Origin: Maribellus luteus | GTDB lineage: Bacteria; Bacteroidota; Bacteroidia; Bacteroidales; Prolixibacteraceae | Direction of reading: 5' to 3' | Assembly: GCF_003576475.1 (NCBI RefSeq) | Contig: NZ_QWGR01000004.1 | Location: forward strand, 372,001-436,000 | Length of the DNA stretch: 64,000 nt | In this document: in pieces, positions 27,457 to 36,929 of the stretch | How positions within the stretch are numbered: the stretch's first letter is position 1 | How the letters are laid out: each line of letters opens with the position of its first letter | Position numbers and translations under genes: made by a program | Notes under the pieces: model-generated | Database searches by the model: none | Told to the model about the DNA's origin: nothing | Seen by the model: only the letters and a program-made list of their open reading frames with translations

Positions 27457-27571
27457 TTCCATTTGATAAAGTTTGGCCGTGTTCAATTTTCAGACAAATG
27501 CCGGAAGGCAGGAGAAAGAGACATTTGAAAGAATTCGGAACACGTCAATTTTGAGCTAACCGGTTTAATGC

Positions 27572-28558
27572 ATGCTTTTAAAAACATTAAAATCGAATAA
27601 TTTAAGAAACCTGATTTTTATCCCGCTTGCCGTAATGGCATTCTGGTTCGAAAAATTTCAGGCTCCTTACAATTATGATTTTATGCCTGGCGAAGCTGAG
27701 AATGTGCTGTTTGCGCCCATTTTTCGATTAACAGCTGAAAATCCATTGCTCAATGTGATCCTTTCGGCGGTAATGGCAATCATTCTTGCGTTGATGGTGG
27801 AAATGATCATTGCCCGGTACCAGTTTATCCGGATACGGACCCGACTCCCCGCCATATTGTTTGTGATTATCATCGGTGGTTTTACGGGCTTGCATACCTT
27901 GCAGCCTGTATATTTTGCCGCCTTTTTTCTTTTGCTGGCCATTTATCGCCTGTTCGGAATTTTTGAGCAACAGAAAGCTTATACCACGGCGTTTGACGTC
28001 GGGTTTTTGCTGGGCGTGGGCTCTCTGTTTTACGTTAGTTTGCTTGTATTTCTTCCGGCTTTTATTGCCGGGTTGCTGGTGTTGAACCGGGATACCCGCT
28101 GGCGCGAGTTCATATTGATAGTGATTGGCTTTGCTTTACCGCTGGTTTTTGCCATCAGCTATTTCTTTTATACCGACCGCTTATTGCCTTTGTTAACGGT
28201 TTTTGAACAGAGTATAACCGAGCCTGTAAGCCATTTCCGCAGTAATGTTCCGCTGCAGATTTACCTGGGGGTGCTGATGGTGTTTACCGCCATGGGAAGC
28301 ATTGTGATGGCTCAGCAATACGACACTAAGAAAGTGAGTTCGCGGAAGTATTTCACCGTGTTCTTTTTTGTTTTTCTTTTTTCACTGGGCGGTTTTGTTT
28401 TTATTCCGGCGGCATCACACGAAATGCTTATTCTTACGGCCATTCCGGTAACTTATCTGATCTCCAATCTGTTGGTTTTTATGAAAAGCCGTTTCTGGAG
28501 TGAATTCTTTTTTCTGCTCTTGCTTGGAATCGTAATTGCACTTCAATTTGTTGGCTAA
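27572..28558 (+). CDS. DUF6427-type polytopic membrane protein
   Basis: A 328-residue inner-membrane protein with about eight to ten hydrophobic segments (first at about 12-25, then in pairs through the protein). It matches the DUF6427 family of Bacteroidota in length, in the N-terminal NLRNLIFIPLAVMAFWFE segment and in the later LLVLNRDTRWREFILIVIGF segment. No function is known for this family. The stop codon overlaps the ATG of the carbamoyltransferase gene (TAATG), so the two proteins are probably made together, which might point to a surface or envelope modification role. Confidence 0.75.
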   Translation: MLLKTLKSNNLRNLIFIPLAVMAFWFEKFQAPYNYDFMPGEAENVLFAPIFRLTAENPLLNVILSAVMAIILALMVEMIIARYQFIRIRTRLPAILFVIIIGGFTGLHTLQPVYFAAFFLLLAIYRLFGIFEQQKAYTTAFDVGFLLGVGSLFYVSLLVFLPAFIAGLLVLNRDTRWREFILIVIGFALPLVFAISYFFYTDRLLPLLTVFEQSITEPVSHFRSNVPLQIYLGVLMVFTAMGSIVMAQQYDTKKVSSRKYFTVFFFVFLFSLGGFVFIPAASHEMLILTAIPVTYLISNLLVFMKSRFWSEFFFLLLLGIVIALQFVG

Positions 28559-30207
28559 TGGAAAAAAACAGGCCCACACTGGCCATTTACGGGATACAGG
28601 ATCGCTTTGATTACGAGCATCCTTTTTATGTGCACGATCACAACCTGGCGCTGATGCAAAACGGTAAAGTGATCCGTTTTCTGCAACAGGAACGTATTTC
28701 GAGACGAAAACGTGACAACACGCTTCACCTTCATTTAAAAGATATTCTGAAACAGCAAAAGCTGCTTGGAACCGATTATGACCTGGTTTTTGTTGACAAT
28801 GTGGTTGGGCGTACTTTTCTTACCTCGTCGGGCGAAGCTCGTTTTGAAGCCCCGCTGAATGAGCATCTTTCAACCGGGTTGGAAATGGGAAAATGCTGGT
28901 GGTTTGGCGAGGAAAAGGAAGCCTGGGTGCTTAACCACGAGCTGGCACATATTTTTTCGTGCCTGCCTTTTTTCGGAAATTTCAGGGAGAACAGTTTGCT
29001 GGTGCATTTTGACGGTGGTGCCAGTTTGAGCAACTTTTCCGCGGCGGTTTTCAGAAATGGCAAAATCGAATGGGTGGAGTACCACTGGGATTTAAAACCG
29101 TATTCAGCACTTTACAATGCCAATGCACTGGTATTTGCGATCATCGGAGCAAAGCTGGCTGAGCAAAATTCGGTTCCCGGGAAATTTATGGGCTTTGCCG
29201 GCTGGGGAAACTATCGGCCAGAGTTGGAAGAATGGCTGTGTCAACACAATTTCTTTGAAAATATTTGGGGGAAAACGTCGCTTTTCTTTCAGCAGGTAAA
29301 ACAGGATTGGGGCGTTGAACTCAAGTCGTTTAACCAGAACAATCCGTTTATCCGCGATGTGGCGGCTACCTTGCAGCAGGTTTTTATCAAGGCCATCCTC
29401 CAAAAACTAACAACACTAAAAGAACAAACCGGAGCGGAATATTTGTATTATACCGGCGGATCGGCTTTGAACATTGTGGCCAACACGCAACTGGTAAAAA
29501 GTGGCCTGTTTAAAGAAGTTTTTATTCCGCCGTGTACCGAAGATTCGGGGTTGGCACTGGGCGCAGCTGCCTTTGCCGAGTGGCAAAAACATGGCGAGGT
29601 TGAGAAACATTCAGCCTACTTAAATAACTGGGGGATTGAAAAATATGCCGCGGATTATGATTTGGAAACAATCGCAGAAGTGGCAGAATTACTAACCCGG
29701 AAAAAACTCGTGGGCATTTGCAACGGCTTGGGAGAAGCGGGGCCGCGAGCATTGGGGAACCGCAGTATTTTGGCAGTGGCAGATTCAAAAGAACTGGCAA
29801 AGAAACTCAGCATAGAAAAGAAAGGCCGGGAATGGTACCGCCCGCTGGCACCCATCGCGCTCGAAAAAAATACGCGTTATTTCACCGGGTTATCTGAAAT
29901 CAATGTCCTGTCGAAGTACATGTTACTCGATTTTGAAGTGCTGCCCGAACGGCAGGAGGAAATAGCCGGGGCGGTTCATGCGGATGGAACGGCGCGTTTT
30001 CAAACCATTTTTGAACGAACTGACAATCCGTTTCTTTTCGACCTGCTCACAGAACTCGATGAAAAACATCATGTTAAAGCTCTGATAAATACTTCGTTTA
30101 ATGCCGGAGGAGAGCCGATTGTACATACCGAAGAAGATGCTTTGCTGTCGGCCCGGAAGATGAAGCTGGATGCTGTGGTTCTAAACGGGAAGATTGTAAT
30201 GCTTTAA
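28558..30207 (+). CDS. NodU/CmcH-family carbamoyltransferase
   Basis: A 549-residue protein with the two-domain plan of this family. The N-terminal Kae1-like half has HDHNLALM near residue 23, NHELAHIFSCLPF at about 123 and the nucleotide-binding block VHFDGGASLSN. The C-terminal YrdC-like/carbamoyltransferase half includes EDSGLALGAAAF and GEAGPRALGNRSILA. Known members transfer a carbamoyl group from carbamoyl phosphate to sugars or antibiotics (NodU, CmcH, TobZ). The gene is linked with a membrane protein gene upstream and tsaB downstream, the latter being structurally related in its Kae1-like fold. The target molecule is not known. Confidence 0.88.
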   Translation: MEKNRPTLAIYGIQDRFDYEHPFYVHDHNLALMQNGKVIRFLQQERISRRKRDNTLHLHLKDILKQQKLLGTDYDLVFVDNVVGRTFLTSSGEARFEAPLNEHLSTGLEMGKCWWFGEEKEAWVLNHELAHIFSCLPFFGNFRENSLLVHFDGGASLSNFSAAVFRNGKIEWVEYHWDLKPYSALYNANALVFAIIGAKLAEQNSVPGKFMGFAGWGNYRPELEEWLCQHNFFENIWGKTSLFFQQVKQDWGVELKSFNQNNPFIRDVAATLQQVFIKAILQKLTTLKEQTGAEYLYYTGGSALNIVANTQLVKSGLFKEVFIPPCTEDSGLALGAAAFAEWQKHGEVEKHSAYLNNWGIEKYAADYDLETIAEVAELLTRKKLVGICNGLGEAGPRALGNRSILAVADSKELAKKLSIEKKGREWYRPLAPIALEKNTRYFTGLSEINVLSKYMLLDFEVLPERQEEIAGAVHADGTARFQTIFERTDNPFLFDLLTELDEKHHVKALINTSFNAGGEPIVHTEEDALLSARKMKLDAVVLNGKIVML

Positions 30208-30208
30208 C

Positions 30209-30216
30209 TATTTTTG
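30209..30216 (+). promoter_or_regulatory. -7 element before tsaB
   Basis: TATTTTTG followed by GCAG, 25 bases before the tsaB ATG. It starts two bases after the upstream stop codon, so tsaB may have its own promoter. Confidence 0.45.
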
Positions 30217-30241
30217 CAGAACTTTGTTTATTGATCATCTT

Positions 30242-30952
30242 ATGGCAACAATATTAAATATAGAAACATCTACCGAAGTGTGTTCGGTGTCGCTGGCAAA
30301 ACACGGTGAAACACTCTTTCTGAAAGAAAGTACCGAAGGACTGAATCATTCGCAATTGCTGACGGTGTTTATCGAAGAGCTGTTTGAGTCGGCTGATTTT
30401 GACAAGCAACAGCTGGACGCGGTGGCAGTTAGCAAAGGTCCGGGATCTTATACCGGGCTTCGCATTGGTGTGTCGGTGGCTAAAGGCTTGTGCTATGGCT
30501 TGAATATTCCGCTGATTGGAGTGGGCTCCATTGATGCCATGGGCCATTATGTGGCAGAAAATGTTGCTGACTTTTATACTGAAAGCAATGAGAACCTGCT
30601 CTTTTGTCCGATGATTGATGCCCGCAGAATGGAGGTTTACACCGCCATTTTCAACAAAAAGGGAGAACTGACTCAGGCGGTGTCGGCAGAAATTATTGAT
30701 GAAAGCTCGTTCAGCAGCCTGCTGGAAGAAAATAAGATTCTGTTTTTTGGCAATGGGGCAGAGAAATGCAAAGCCGCGTTAACCCATCCCAATGCTGTAT
30801 TTGAAGGACCGGCGAAAACATCGGCACGGTTTATGCAAAAACTCTCGGAAAATAAATTTAACCAGCGGGAGTTTGAAAATGTTGCCTACTTCGAACCTTT
30901 TTATTTAAAGGACTTTGTGGCAACGATCCCCAAGAACAAAGTATTAAAATGA
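30242..30952 (+). CDS. tsaB: tRNA threonylcarbamoyladenosine biosynthesis protein TsaB
   Basis: A 236-residue protein that begins MATILNIETSTEVCSVSLA; an earlier TTG would add six residues without homology. The block SKGPGSYTGLRIGVSVAKGL is the TsaB hallmark. TsaB is the non-catalytic partner of TsaD that, with TsaE, puts threonylcarbamoyl on A37 of tRNAs reading ANN codons. The C-terminal part is shorter and less conserved, as usual. Its stop overlaps the ATG of the DUF3108 gene by four bases. TsaD and TsaE are not in the window. Confidence 0.92.
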   Translation: MATILNIETSTEVCSVSLAKHGETLFLKESTEGLNHSQLLTVFIEELFESADFDKQQLDAVAVSKGPGSYTGLRIGVSVAKGLCYGLNIPLIGVGSIDAMGHYVAENVADFYTESNENLLFCPMIDARRMEVYTAIFNKKGELTQAVSAEIIDESSFSSLLEENKILFFGNGAEKCKAALTHPNAVFEGPAKTSARFMQKLSENKFNQREFENVAYFEPFYLKDFVATIPKNKVLK

Positions 30953-31683
30953 AACAAAGTATTCTGATAATTTTCCTGTTTGTTTTTGGCTTCTCAAAGC
31001 TGGAGGCCAAAGAGGAGCATCTCCGGTTTAACCTGAAATTTGGTTTTCTGAAGGGTGGAGAAGCCGAAATGATCATCCGCGATACCGTTTATAACGGTAA
31101 GCCCGCCAAACATTACCACGTAATGGGGCAAACCACCGGGTTGGCAGAAAAGCTGTACGGCGTTTACGATATTTATGAAACAACAGTTGACGCACAAACT
31201 TATCTTCCGTTAAAAACCATTCGGAATGTAAAGGAAGGCAACTACAGACGCTATAACGAAACGTTCTTCTTTCATGAGAACGACTCGATTTTTAGCCAGC
31301 GAAGCGGTGGCCGCAAAGTTCCTGAAAACCTGGTAGATATTATTTCGGTACTTTTCTATTTCATGCACAATCAGCCATTCGAAAGCCTGGCTCCCGGCGA
31401 TGCGGTAACTTATCCTACTATTAATGCCGATAAAATTTCGGATATAAACGTAAAGTTCCTGCGCGAAGAAGTAGTGGAAACCGACATTGGCAAAATAAAG
31501 AGCTATGTTTTAAGTCCCACTGTTGAAAAAGGGAAGGTGTTAAAAAAGGCTGACGGTGTTCGGTTTTACATCTCGAAAGAAAAAAAAGTGCCGGTTTTTA
31601 TCACTTTTGAAATGCGTGTTGGCGCGCTAAAAGCAGTATTAAAAAGCTATAAAATTGACGGAGTGGAGCAAACCACCCGTTAG
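30949..31683 (+). CDS. DUF3108 secreted protein
   Basis: A 244-residue protein with a signal peptide (MKQSILIIFLFVFGFSKLEA) and a beta-rich body. It matches the DUF3108 group by the LRFNLKFGFLKGGEAEMII start, the central DIISVLFYFMHNQPFESL block with the following acidic GDAVTYPTI, and the late RFYISKEKKVPVFI segment. DUF3108 proteins are periplasmic or outer-membrane-facing and have been linked in some species to polysaccharide or lipid handling; no clear biochemical function is known. It is coupled to tsaB by a four-base overlap and followed by efp after 100 bases. Confidence 0.8.
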   Translation: MKQSILIIFLFVFGFSKLEAKEEHLRFNLKFGFLKGGEAEMIIRDTVYNGKPAKHYHVMGQTTGLAEKLYGVYDIYETTVDAQTYLPLKTIRNVKEGNYRRYNETFFFHENDSIFSQRSGGRKVPENLVDIISVLFYFMHNQPFESLAPGDAVTYPTINADKISDINVKFLREEVVETDIGKIKSYVLSPTVEKGKVLKKADGVRFYISKEKKVPVFITFEMRVGALKAVLKSYKIDGVEQTTR

Positions 31684-31721
31684 TTTTTTTTATAAAAATA
31701 AAGGCAAAAATTACAGAAGGG

Positions 31722-31751
31722 GTTGATTTTTAATTGATTTGATTATTTTTG
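31722..31751 (+). promoter_or_regulatory. Promoter of efp
   Basis: A -33-like GTTG at 31722-31725 and a -7 element TATTTTTG at 31744-31751, 18 bases apart, followed by GCAGCA. It lies 32 bases before the ATG of efp. Confidence 0.6.
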
Positions 31752-31783
31752 CAGCACTTTAAAAAACAAGATAAATTTTGAAT

Positions 31784-32353
31784 ATGGCTTCTACAGCAGA
31801 TTTTAGAAACGGATTGTGTATCAAATTCAAAGATGGTATTTATACGATTGTATCATTCTTGCACGTAAAACCCGGCAAAGGGCCGGCTTTTGTTCGCACC
31901 AAGCTTAGAAACGTAAAAACCGGAAGGGTAATTGAAAATACCTTTAACTCGGGTGTAAAAGTAGAAGATGTTCGTGTGGAACGTCGTCAGTACCAGTTCC
32001 TGTATCGCGATGATATGGGATTGAACGTGATGAACACTGAAACTTTTGAGCAAATCTCTATCCCGGAGTCGATGATTGACAACAACGACCTGATGAAAGA
32101 AGGACAGGTGATTGAAATTCAGTTTCATGCGGATGAGGAAGTTCCGTTAACAGCAGAAATGCCTGAAAAAGTGGAGCTTACCATTGTTAGCACCATTGAA
32201 GGTGAAAAAGGAAACACGGCCAGTTCAACAGCGTTGAAGCCTGCCACTGTTGAAACAGGAGCCGAAGTTATGGTTCCGATGTTTATTAACGAAGGTGATG
32301 TAGTCCGTGTGAGCACCTCCGACCGTTCATACAGCGAACGTGTAAAACAGTAG
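31784..32353 (+). CDS. efp: Translation elongation factor P
   Basis: A 189-residue factor with three beta-barrel domains. The loop that reaches the peptidyl transferase centre reads PGKGPAF with Lys at position 32, the residue that is modified in many bacteria. EF-P rescues ribosomes stalled at proline runs. The ATG at 31784 was chosen over an in-frame TTG two codons upstream because it gives the standard MASTADFRNG beginning. It has its own promoter and a strong terminator. No modification enzyme gene is close by. Confidence 0.95.
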   Translation: MASTADFRNGLCIKFKDGIYTIVSFLHVKPGKGPAFVRTKLRNVKTGRVIENTFNSGVKVEDVRVERRQYQFLYRDDMGLNVMNTETFEQISIPESMIDNNDLMKEGQVIEIQFHADEEVPLTAEMPEKVELTIVSTIEGEKGNTASSTALKPATVETGAEVMVPMFINEGDVVRVSTSDRSYSERVKQ

Positions 32354-32377
32354 TACGCCGTTTATAACGATATATTT

Positions 32378-32410
32378 AAACCGGTTTTGGGATTCCAGAA
32401 CCGGTTTTTT
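32378..32410 (+). terminator. Terminator of efp
   Basis: A 13-bp stem with one T-G pair (32378-32390 with 32395-32407), a 4-base loop and a T run, 24 bases after the stop. Confidence 0.88.
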
Positions 32411-32427
32411 GTTGGCTGAAAACTTGG

Positions 32428-33840
32428 TTAGTGTTTATCTTCATCTAGCAAATAAAGATATTCTTTGAGTCCGGCAGTGATGGCCCAGGAATCTTGTGCG
32501 TAATTGTGGCCTGTTGTTACGATTACAAGTTCCAGTTCAGGAAATACATAGATAAACTGGCTTCCCCAGCCGTTTCCCCAAATACACCGGTACGATTTGT
32601 GCTTCGATTCGATCCGAATATTCCACCATAAATAGCTGTATTGGTCGTTGTTGATCCCGGTTTCAACACGGGCTGTTGTAGATTCTTCGATCCATTTTTC
32701 GCTCACAATTCGCCGGCCGTTGTATTGACCTTTTTGCAGTATCAATTCGCCTATCTTTAGCATGTCGCGCGGGCGTAAACACAATGCGCCCGACATAAGC
32801 GGATAGCCGTTTTGTTGGTAGTCTGACCACTTGAACGTTTGAATATTCAAAGGCTCAAACAGGTATTTCATCGCAAATTTGTCAGCAAACATGCCCGTTT
32901 TACGCTGAATTACTGCTCCCAATATCTCGGTATTGCCCCCGTCGTATTGGAAGACTTTGCCAGGTTTATGTACAATTTTTCGGTTTAAGCAGAAGTTCAA
33001 CCGGTCGTCGCTTTTTGTCAGTTTGTCGTCTTTGCTTTCATAACCCGATGTCATGCTTAGTAAATGTTCGAGAGTGATTTGATTAAAAATTTCGGGTTGA
33101 TTGTGCCGGATTTCAGGAAATATATCGGCGATTTTTTCTTCTGTTCCTCTTATTTTCCCCTGATCGATGGCTATGCCGGTTAGCAGCGAAGTGATGCTTT
33201 TGGTAACCGACTCAACAGGATGAAGATCTTTGGCTTGATAACCCCAGAAGTACTCTTCGCAAAAAAGCTCGTGATTTTTTGAGGCCAGTATTGAATTAAT
33301 TCTGCCAAATTTACTTTCCGCTATTTTCGGAATGATTGAGTCGAGAAAAGCTTTCTCCCCTGGTGAAAGGGTATTTGCTACTCTCAGCCCATCATCATTT
33401 GCAGGAGGTATTTTCCATAAGTAGGTAAAGCCCGTTTCTTGTGAACCGGGAAGTGCATCAACCAGGAAAGAATGAATGCTGTCATTTTTTATCAGCAACA
33501 CTGAATCAAAGGGCTCCCCTGGGCAGCTAAAACCTCCTGAAACCATTGAATTGCCAGTGAGTTTACCCAGGTAGGTGCATTTCCACATCGGCACATAAAA
33601 GCGAATTTCTGTTTTCTCAAAATAAACAGAGTCAATTTCAAACTCCGAGTCGTAAAAACCATTGTGTGTCCAGTAACCGTGGCCGGCAAGGGTATGATTG
33701 TTTTCATAGAATCGCACATAAAACTTTCGGTTCTCGTCCTCGGGGTGTGGGCCTTGCCAAAAACCGTAAATGGCTGTATTGTCGTGAGGGCTGGAGCAGG
33801 CAAGCAGCAGGGTGACGAGGATAAAAGGAAGAATTCTCAT
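32428..33840 (-). CDS. Beta-lactamase-related serine hydrolase (lipoprotein)
   Basis: A 470-residue lipoprotein (lipobox LLAC at about 15). Residues 20-140 form a separate beta-rich domain. From about 165 there is a serine beta-lactamase/esterase fold with the catalytic S211-V-T-K214 motif; the usual Y-x-N position reads YDG, and a HSG/KTG-like site is not evident (GHN near the C-terminus). The family (class C beta-lactamase, EstB, DD-peptidase) covers peptidases, esterases and amidases, so the substrate is open. It stands alone, convergent to efp and divergent from the PUL regulator. Confidence 0.82.
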   Translation of the reverse strand: MRILPFILVTLLLACSSPHDNTAIYGFWQGPHPEDENRKFYVRFYENNHTLAGHGYWTHNGFYDSEFEIDSVYFEKTEIRFYVPMWKCTYLGKLTGNSMVSGGFSCPGEPFDSVLLIKNDSIHSFLVDALPGSQETGFTYLWKIPPANDDGLRVANTLSPGEKAFLDSIIPKIAESKFGRINSILASKNHELFCEEYFWGYQAKDLHPVESVTKSITSLLTGIAIDQGKIRGTEEKIADIFPEIRHNQPEIFNQITLEHLLSMTSGYESKDDKLTKSDDRLNFCLNRKIVHKPGKVFQYDGGNTEILGAVIQRKTGMFADKFAMKYLFEPLNIQTFKWSDYQQNGYPLMSGALCLRPRDMLKIGELILQKGQYNGRRIVSEKWIEESTTARVETGINNDQYSYLWWNIRIESKHKSYRCIWGNGWGSQFIYVFPELELVIVTTGHNYAQDSWAITAGLKEYLYLLDEDKH

Positions 33841-34030
33841 CGTTTCTGATTTTTATTGAAAAGGTACAAAATCTGTTCTAAGTCAGGCACTTTTTTCGAT
33901 CAGCAGATGGAAGATACTGATGAACAACAGATTTTGGTTTTAGTGAGCAAAGTAGTTTGTAAGTTGCAAATGAAATTATAAATTGAAGACCATAATTTTT
34001 ACCAGGAATATATACCAACGAACCTGAATT

Positions 34031-36901
34031 TTGAGAATCTTTTGGAACATACTGTTGTTTTTACTTCCACTGGCCGGCTTAGCGCAGGTTAAAAACACGG
34101 GTATTCCTAAAATCCGGAGCTTTTCCAAATCGGAATACCTGGCCGGAACCCAAAACTGGGGAATTTCCCAAGATACTGACGGGTTTATGTATTTCGCAAA
34201 CAACGATGGGTTGCTTCGCTTTGATGGGCTGAAATGGGACCTTTTTAATGTTCCCGGAACTTCTCCGGTTCGTTCGGTTTGCGTGGATAAAAAAGGGACT
34301 ATCTACATTGGCTTGGACGGCGACTTTGGCATTTACGAAACCAAGAACGAAGAGGGCTCTCGCTTTAGGAGCCTGAAAGGGAAGTTAGGCCCCGATGTTT
34401 CAGAAACAGGTGTCATTTGGAAGATATACGAGACCCAGTTCGGAATCGTTTTTCAATCGTACCAGTACATTTTTATTTACCGCGACGATGAGATTCGGAC
34501 CATCAGGCCTCACAAAGCGTTTGATTATTCATTTTATGTGAATAACCGCTTGTTTTTTCACGAGTCAGGTGTTGGCTTATTCGAATTGATTAACGGCTTC
34601 GTAAACAAAGTGCCGTGGGCCGATGAACTTATAAATTCAGAGATACTTTCCATTGTGAGTTTTCACGACAATCATCTCCTTATTGGAACAGCTCAGGATG
34701 GCTGGTTTTATTATTCAAACGGAAAGCTGGAGAAGTGGGATGTTGCGGTTAACGATCTTGTTGAGAAGTACAAGCTCTTTTGTGCCGTTAAAACCGATGA
34801 GAACCATTTGGCAATTGGCACGATTTTGAATGGTGTGCTGATTGTTACTTCGGATGGAAAAGTAGTTCAGCATATTAACCGTGAAAAGGGACTTCAGAAT
34901 AATACTATTTTAAGTCAGTTTCGTGATAACTCGGGAAATCTGTGGTTGGGACTTGACAACGGGATCGATTACATAGAGTTGAATTCTCCCTTGAGTTATA
35001 TAACCAGTTACGACGGAATTAGTACCGGCTATTGCTGTCTTGTTTATAACGACAACCTGTATTTGGGAACCAACCAAGGGCTTTTTGTTAAGCCCTTCAA
35101 TGCAATTGGGAACAATACCCTGGAAAAATTTGAGCTGATAGAAAGTACTGAAGGGCAGGTTTGGAGCCTTGAGGTAATCAACAATCAGCTGCTTTGCGGG
35201 CACCATTTAGGAACTTTTATAGTTGATGGAGCCAAGGCCCGAAAAATAAGTGAAGAGCCTGGAGGCTGGAAGTATTTGCGGTTGAAGGGGGATTCAACCT
35301 TAATGGTGGGAGGACATTACAGTGGACTTGTTTTATTTCAGGATTTGGGTGATGGATGGAAGTTTAAAACGAAAATAGCAAACTTCGCAGAATCAAGCCG
35401 GTTTCTGACACAGGACCAGGATGGTAATTTATGGATGAGCCATGGCAGTAAGGGAGTTTTTCGAATTGGGCTAAGCTCCAATTGCGAATCGGTAAATGCT
35501 GCTGTGTTGTATGATTCGGGAAGTGGCCTGCCAGCTGACGACCAAAACCTGCTGCTTACGATCAATAATAACTGGTACATCTCAACCATCGATGGATTAT
35601 ATCAATACAACAAGGAAGAAAACCGGTTTGAAAAGAATGTTGAACTGAACACACTCTTCGATGTTAGTGATCAGCTTAAATATGTGACAGTAGACGATCA
35701 GGAAAATATCTGGTACATTGCCGGGAAAAATGCCGGACTGTTGCACAAGAACGATGATTTTAGTTACAGTAAGATAACAGCGCCATTTTCACAGCTCAGC
35801 AACTCGTTTGTAGGGGGCTTCGAGTTTTTGTATGTGCTTAGTAACAACAATGTATTTTTTGGGATAGAAGACGGATTTGCACATTATTCGTCGCGTATTG
35901 TTGCTTCATACAATGTGCCTTTTAGGTGTTTTATTACTGAAGTTGAAGTCCCTTTTCTCGACTCGGTAATCTATCCCGCCGAACATAGCTTAACTTACGG
36001 GTTTCCTTTTAAAAGAAATGCATTTCGTTTCTATTTTGCCGCTCCTTTCTTTCAGAACTCCGGGCAGCTCCAATTCAGTTATTTTATTGATGATTATTCG
36101 GATAGCTGGTCGCCGTGGTCGGCTGATAATTACAGAGATATCACCAACTTGCCGGAGAACGAATATGTATTTAGGGTGAAAGCCCGAAATGCAAATGGAG
36201 CCGAAAGTGAAGAAGCCCGGTTCTCGTTTGTTATAACGCCTCCCTGGTACCGCTCGCTGCTCGCCCGTTATATCTACCTGTTCTTGTTTATTATCACGGT
36301 TTTTGGAATTACCTGGATTGTGCGGCGAAGATTTGAACGGTCGAAAGAAAGGGAGCGGAAGAAACACCAAAAGGAGCTTAAGAAAACGGAAAAAGAATTC
36401 CAGCAACAGGCTTTGCTTGCCGACAAGGAGATCATCAGACTCAGAAATGAAAAGCTGGAAGCTGAAAAGATCTACCTGGATAAAGAACTGGCAAATCAAA
36501 CGCTGAGTCTTGTTCAAAAGAATAAGTTTCTGTTAAAGATCAACCAGGAATTAAAGCAGATTGCGGAACATACCGACGATAGTTCGGTACGAACAAAAAT
36601 GGCTGTGCTTAAAAAGCGCATCGACCGGGAAATAGACGGGCAGCAGCAAAAGAAAATATTTGAAAGCTATTTCGAAGAAGTGCATGCCGATTTTTTTGAG
36701 CGTTTAAAAGAACAGTTTCCACAGCTTTCTCCCAAAGATCTGCGTCTTTGTGCCTACATCCGAATGAATATTTCTACCAAGGAAATCTCAACTTTAATGA
36801 ATATTTCCGACCGCGGAGTTGAAATCAGCCGCTATCGCCTGCGAAAAAAAATGGAGCTTGCACGCGATGTGAATCTTTCTACTTTCCTATTGAATATTTG
36901 A
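34031..36901 (+). CDS. Membrane sensor-regulator: beta-propeller, Y_Y_Y domain and LuxR-type HTH
   Basis: A 956-residue protein. The start is TTG, followed at once by a signal peptide (cut near AGLAQ). Residues about 25-640 carry repeats of two-component-regulator propeller type (NLWLGLDNGIDYIE and similar), then a Y_Y_Y domain at about 645-735, a membrane span at about 745-766, a long charged coiled coil and a C-terminal HTH (LSPKDLRLCAYIRMNISTKEISTLMN at about 899-925). There is no histidine kinase or receiver domain, unlike hybrid two-component PUL regulators, so the protein seems to join outside sensing and DNA binding directly. It lies 427 bases upstream of susC in the same direction and is the probable activator of this PUL. 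Confidence 0.85.
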   Translation: MRIFWNILLFLLPLAGLAQVKNTGIPKIRSFSKSEYLAGTQNWGISQDTDGFMYFANNDGLLRFDGLKWDLFNVPGTSPVRSVCVDKKGTIYIGLDGDFGIYETKNEEGSRFRSLKGKLGPDVSETGVIWKIYETQFGIVFQSYQYIFIYRDDEIRTIRPHKAFDYSFYVNNRLFFHESGVGLFELINGFVNKVPWADELINSEILSIVSFHDNHLLIGTAQDGWFYYSNGKLEKWDVAVNDLVEKYKLFCAVKTDENHLAIGTILNGVLIVTSDGKVVQHINREKGLQNNTILSQFRDNSGNLWLGLDNGIDYIELNSPLSYITSYDGISTGYCCLVYNDNLYLGTNQGLFVKPFNAIGNNTLEKFELIESTEGQVWSLEVINNQLLCGHHLGTFIVDGAKARKISEEPGGWKYLRLKGDSTLMVGGHYSGLVLFQDLGDGWKFKTKIANFAESSRFLTQDQDGNLWMSHGSKGVFRIGLSSNCESVNAAVLYDSGSGLPADDQNLLLTINNNWYISTIDGLYQYNKEENRFEKNVELNTLFDVSDQLKYVTVDDQENIWYIAGKNAGLLHKNDDFSYSKITAPFSQLSNSFVGGFEFLYVLSNNNVFFGIEDGFAHYSSRIVASYNVPFRCFITEVEVPFLDSVIYPAEHSLTYGFPFKRNAFRFYFAAPFFQNSGQLQFSYFIDDYSDSWSPWSADNYRDITNLPENEYVFRVKARNANGAESEEARFSFVITPPWYRSLLARYIYLFLFIITVFGITWIVRRRFERSKERERKKHQKELKKTEKEFQQQALLADKEIIRLRNEKLEAEKIYLDKELANQTLSLVQKNKFLLKINQELKQIAEHTDDSSVRTKMAVLKKRIDREIDGQQQKKIFESYFEEVHADFFERLKEQFPQLSPKDLRLCAYIRMNISTKEISTLMNISDRGVEISRYRLRKKMELARDVNLSTFLLNI

Positions 36902-36913
36902 TGTTATGTGCTT

Positions 36914-36929
36914 TGTGTTGTATAACACA
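36914..36929. promoter_or_regulatory. Palindrome after the regulator gene
   Basis: TGTGTT-GTAT-AACACA is a perfect dyad nested in a longer TTATGTG (36904-36910)/CACATAA (36926-36932) repeat, starting soon after the stop codon. It may be a weak terminator or a protein site. The rest of 36933-37328 is AT-rich leader of susC with no other feature I can support. Confidence 0.35.

Noticed and set aside
32428-33840. True class C beta-lactamase
   Set aside because: SxxK is present, but YxN reads YDG and no clear KTG box is seen; the broader serine hydrolase family fits better.
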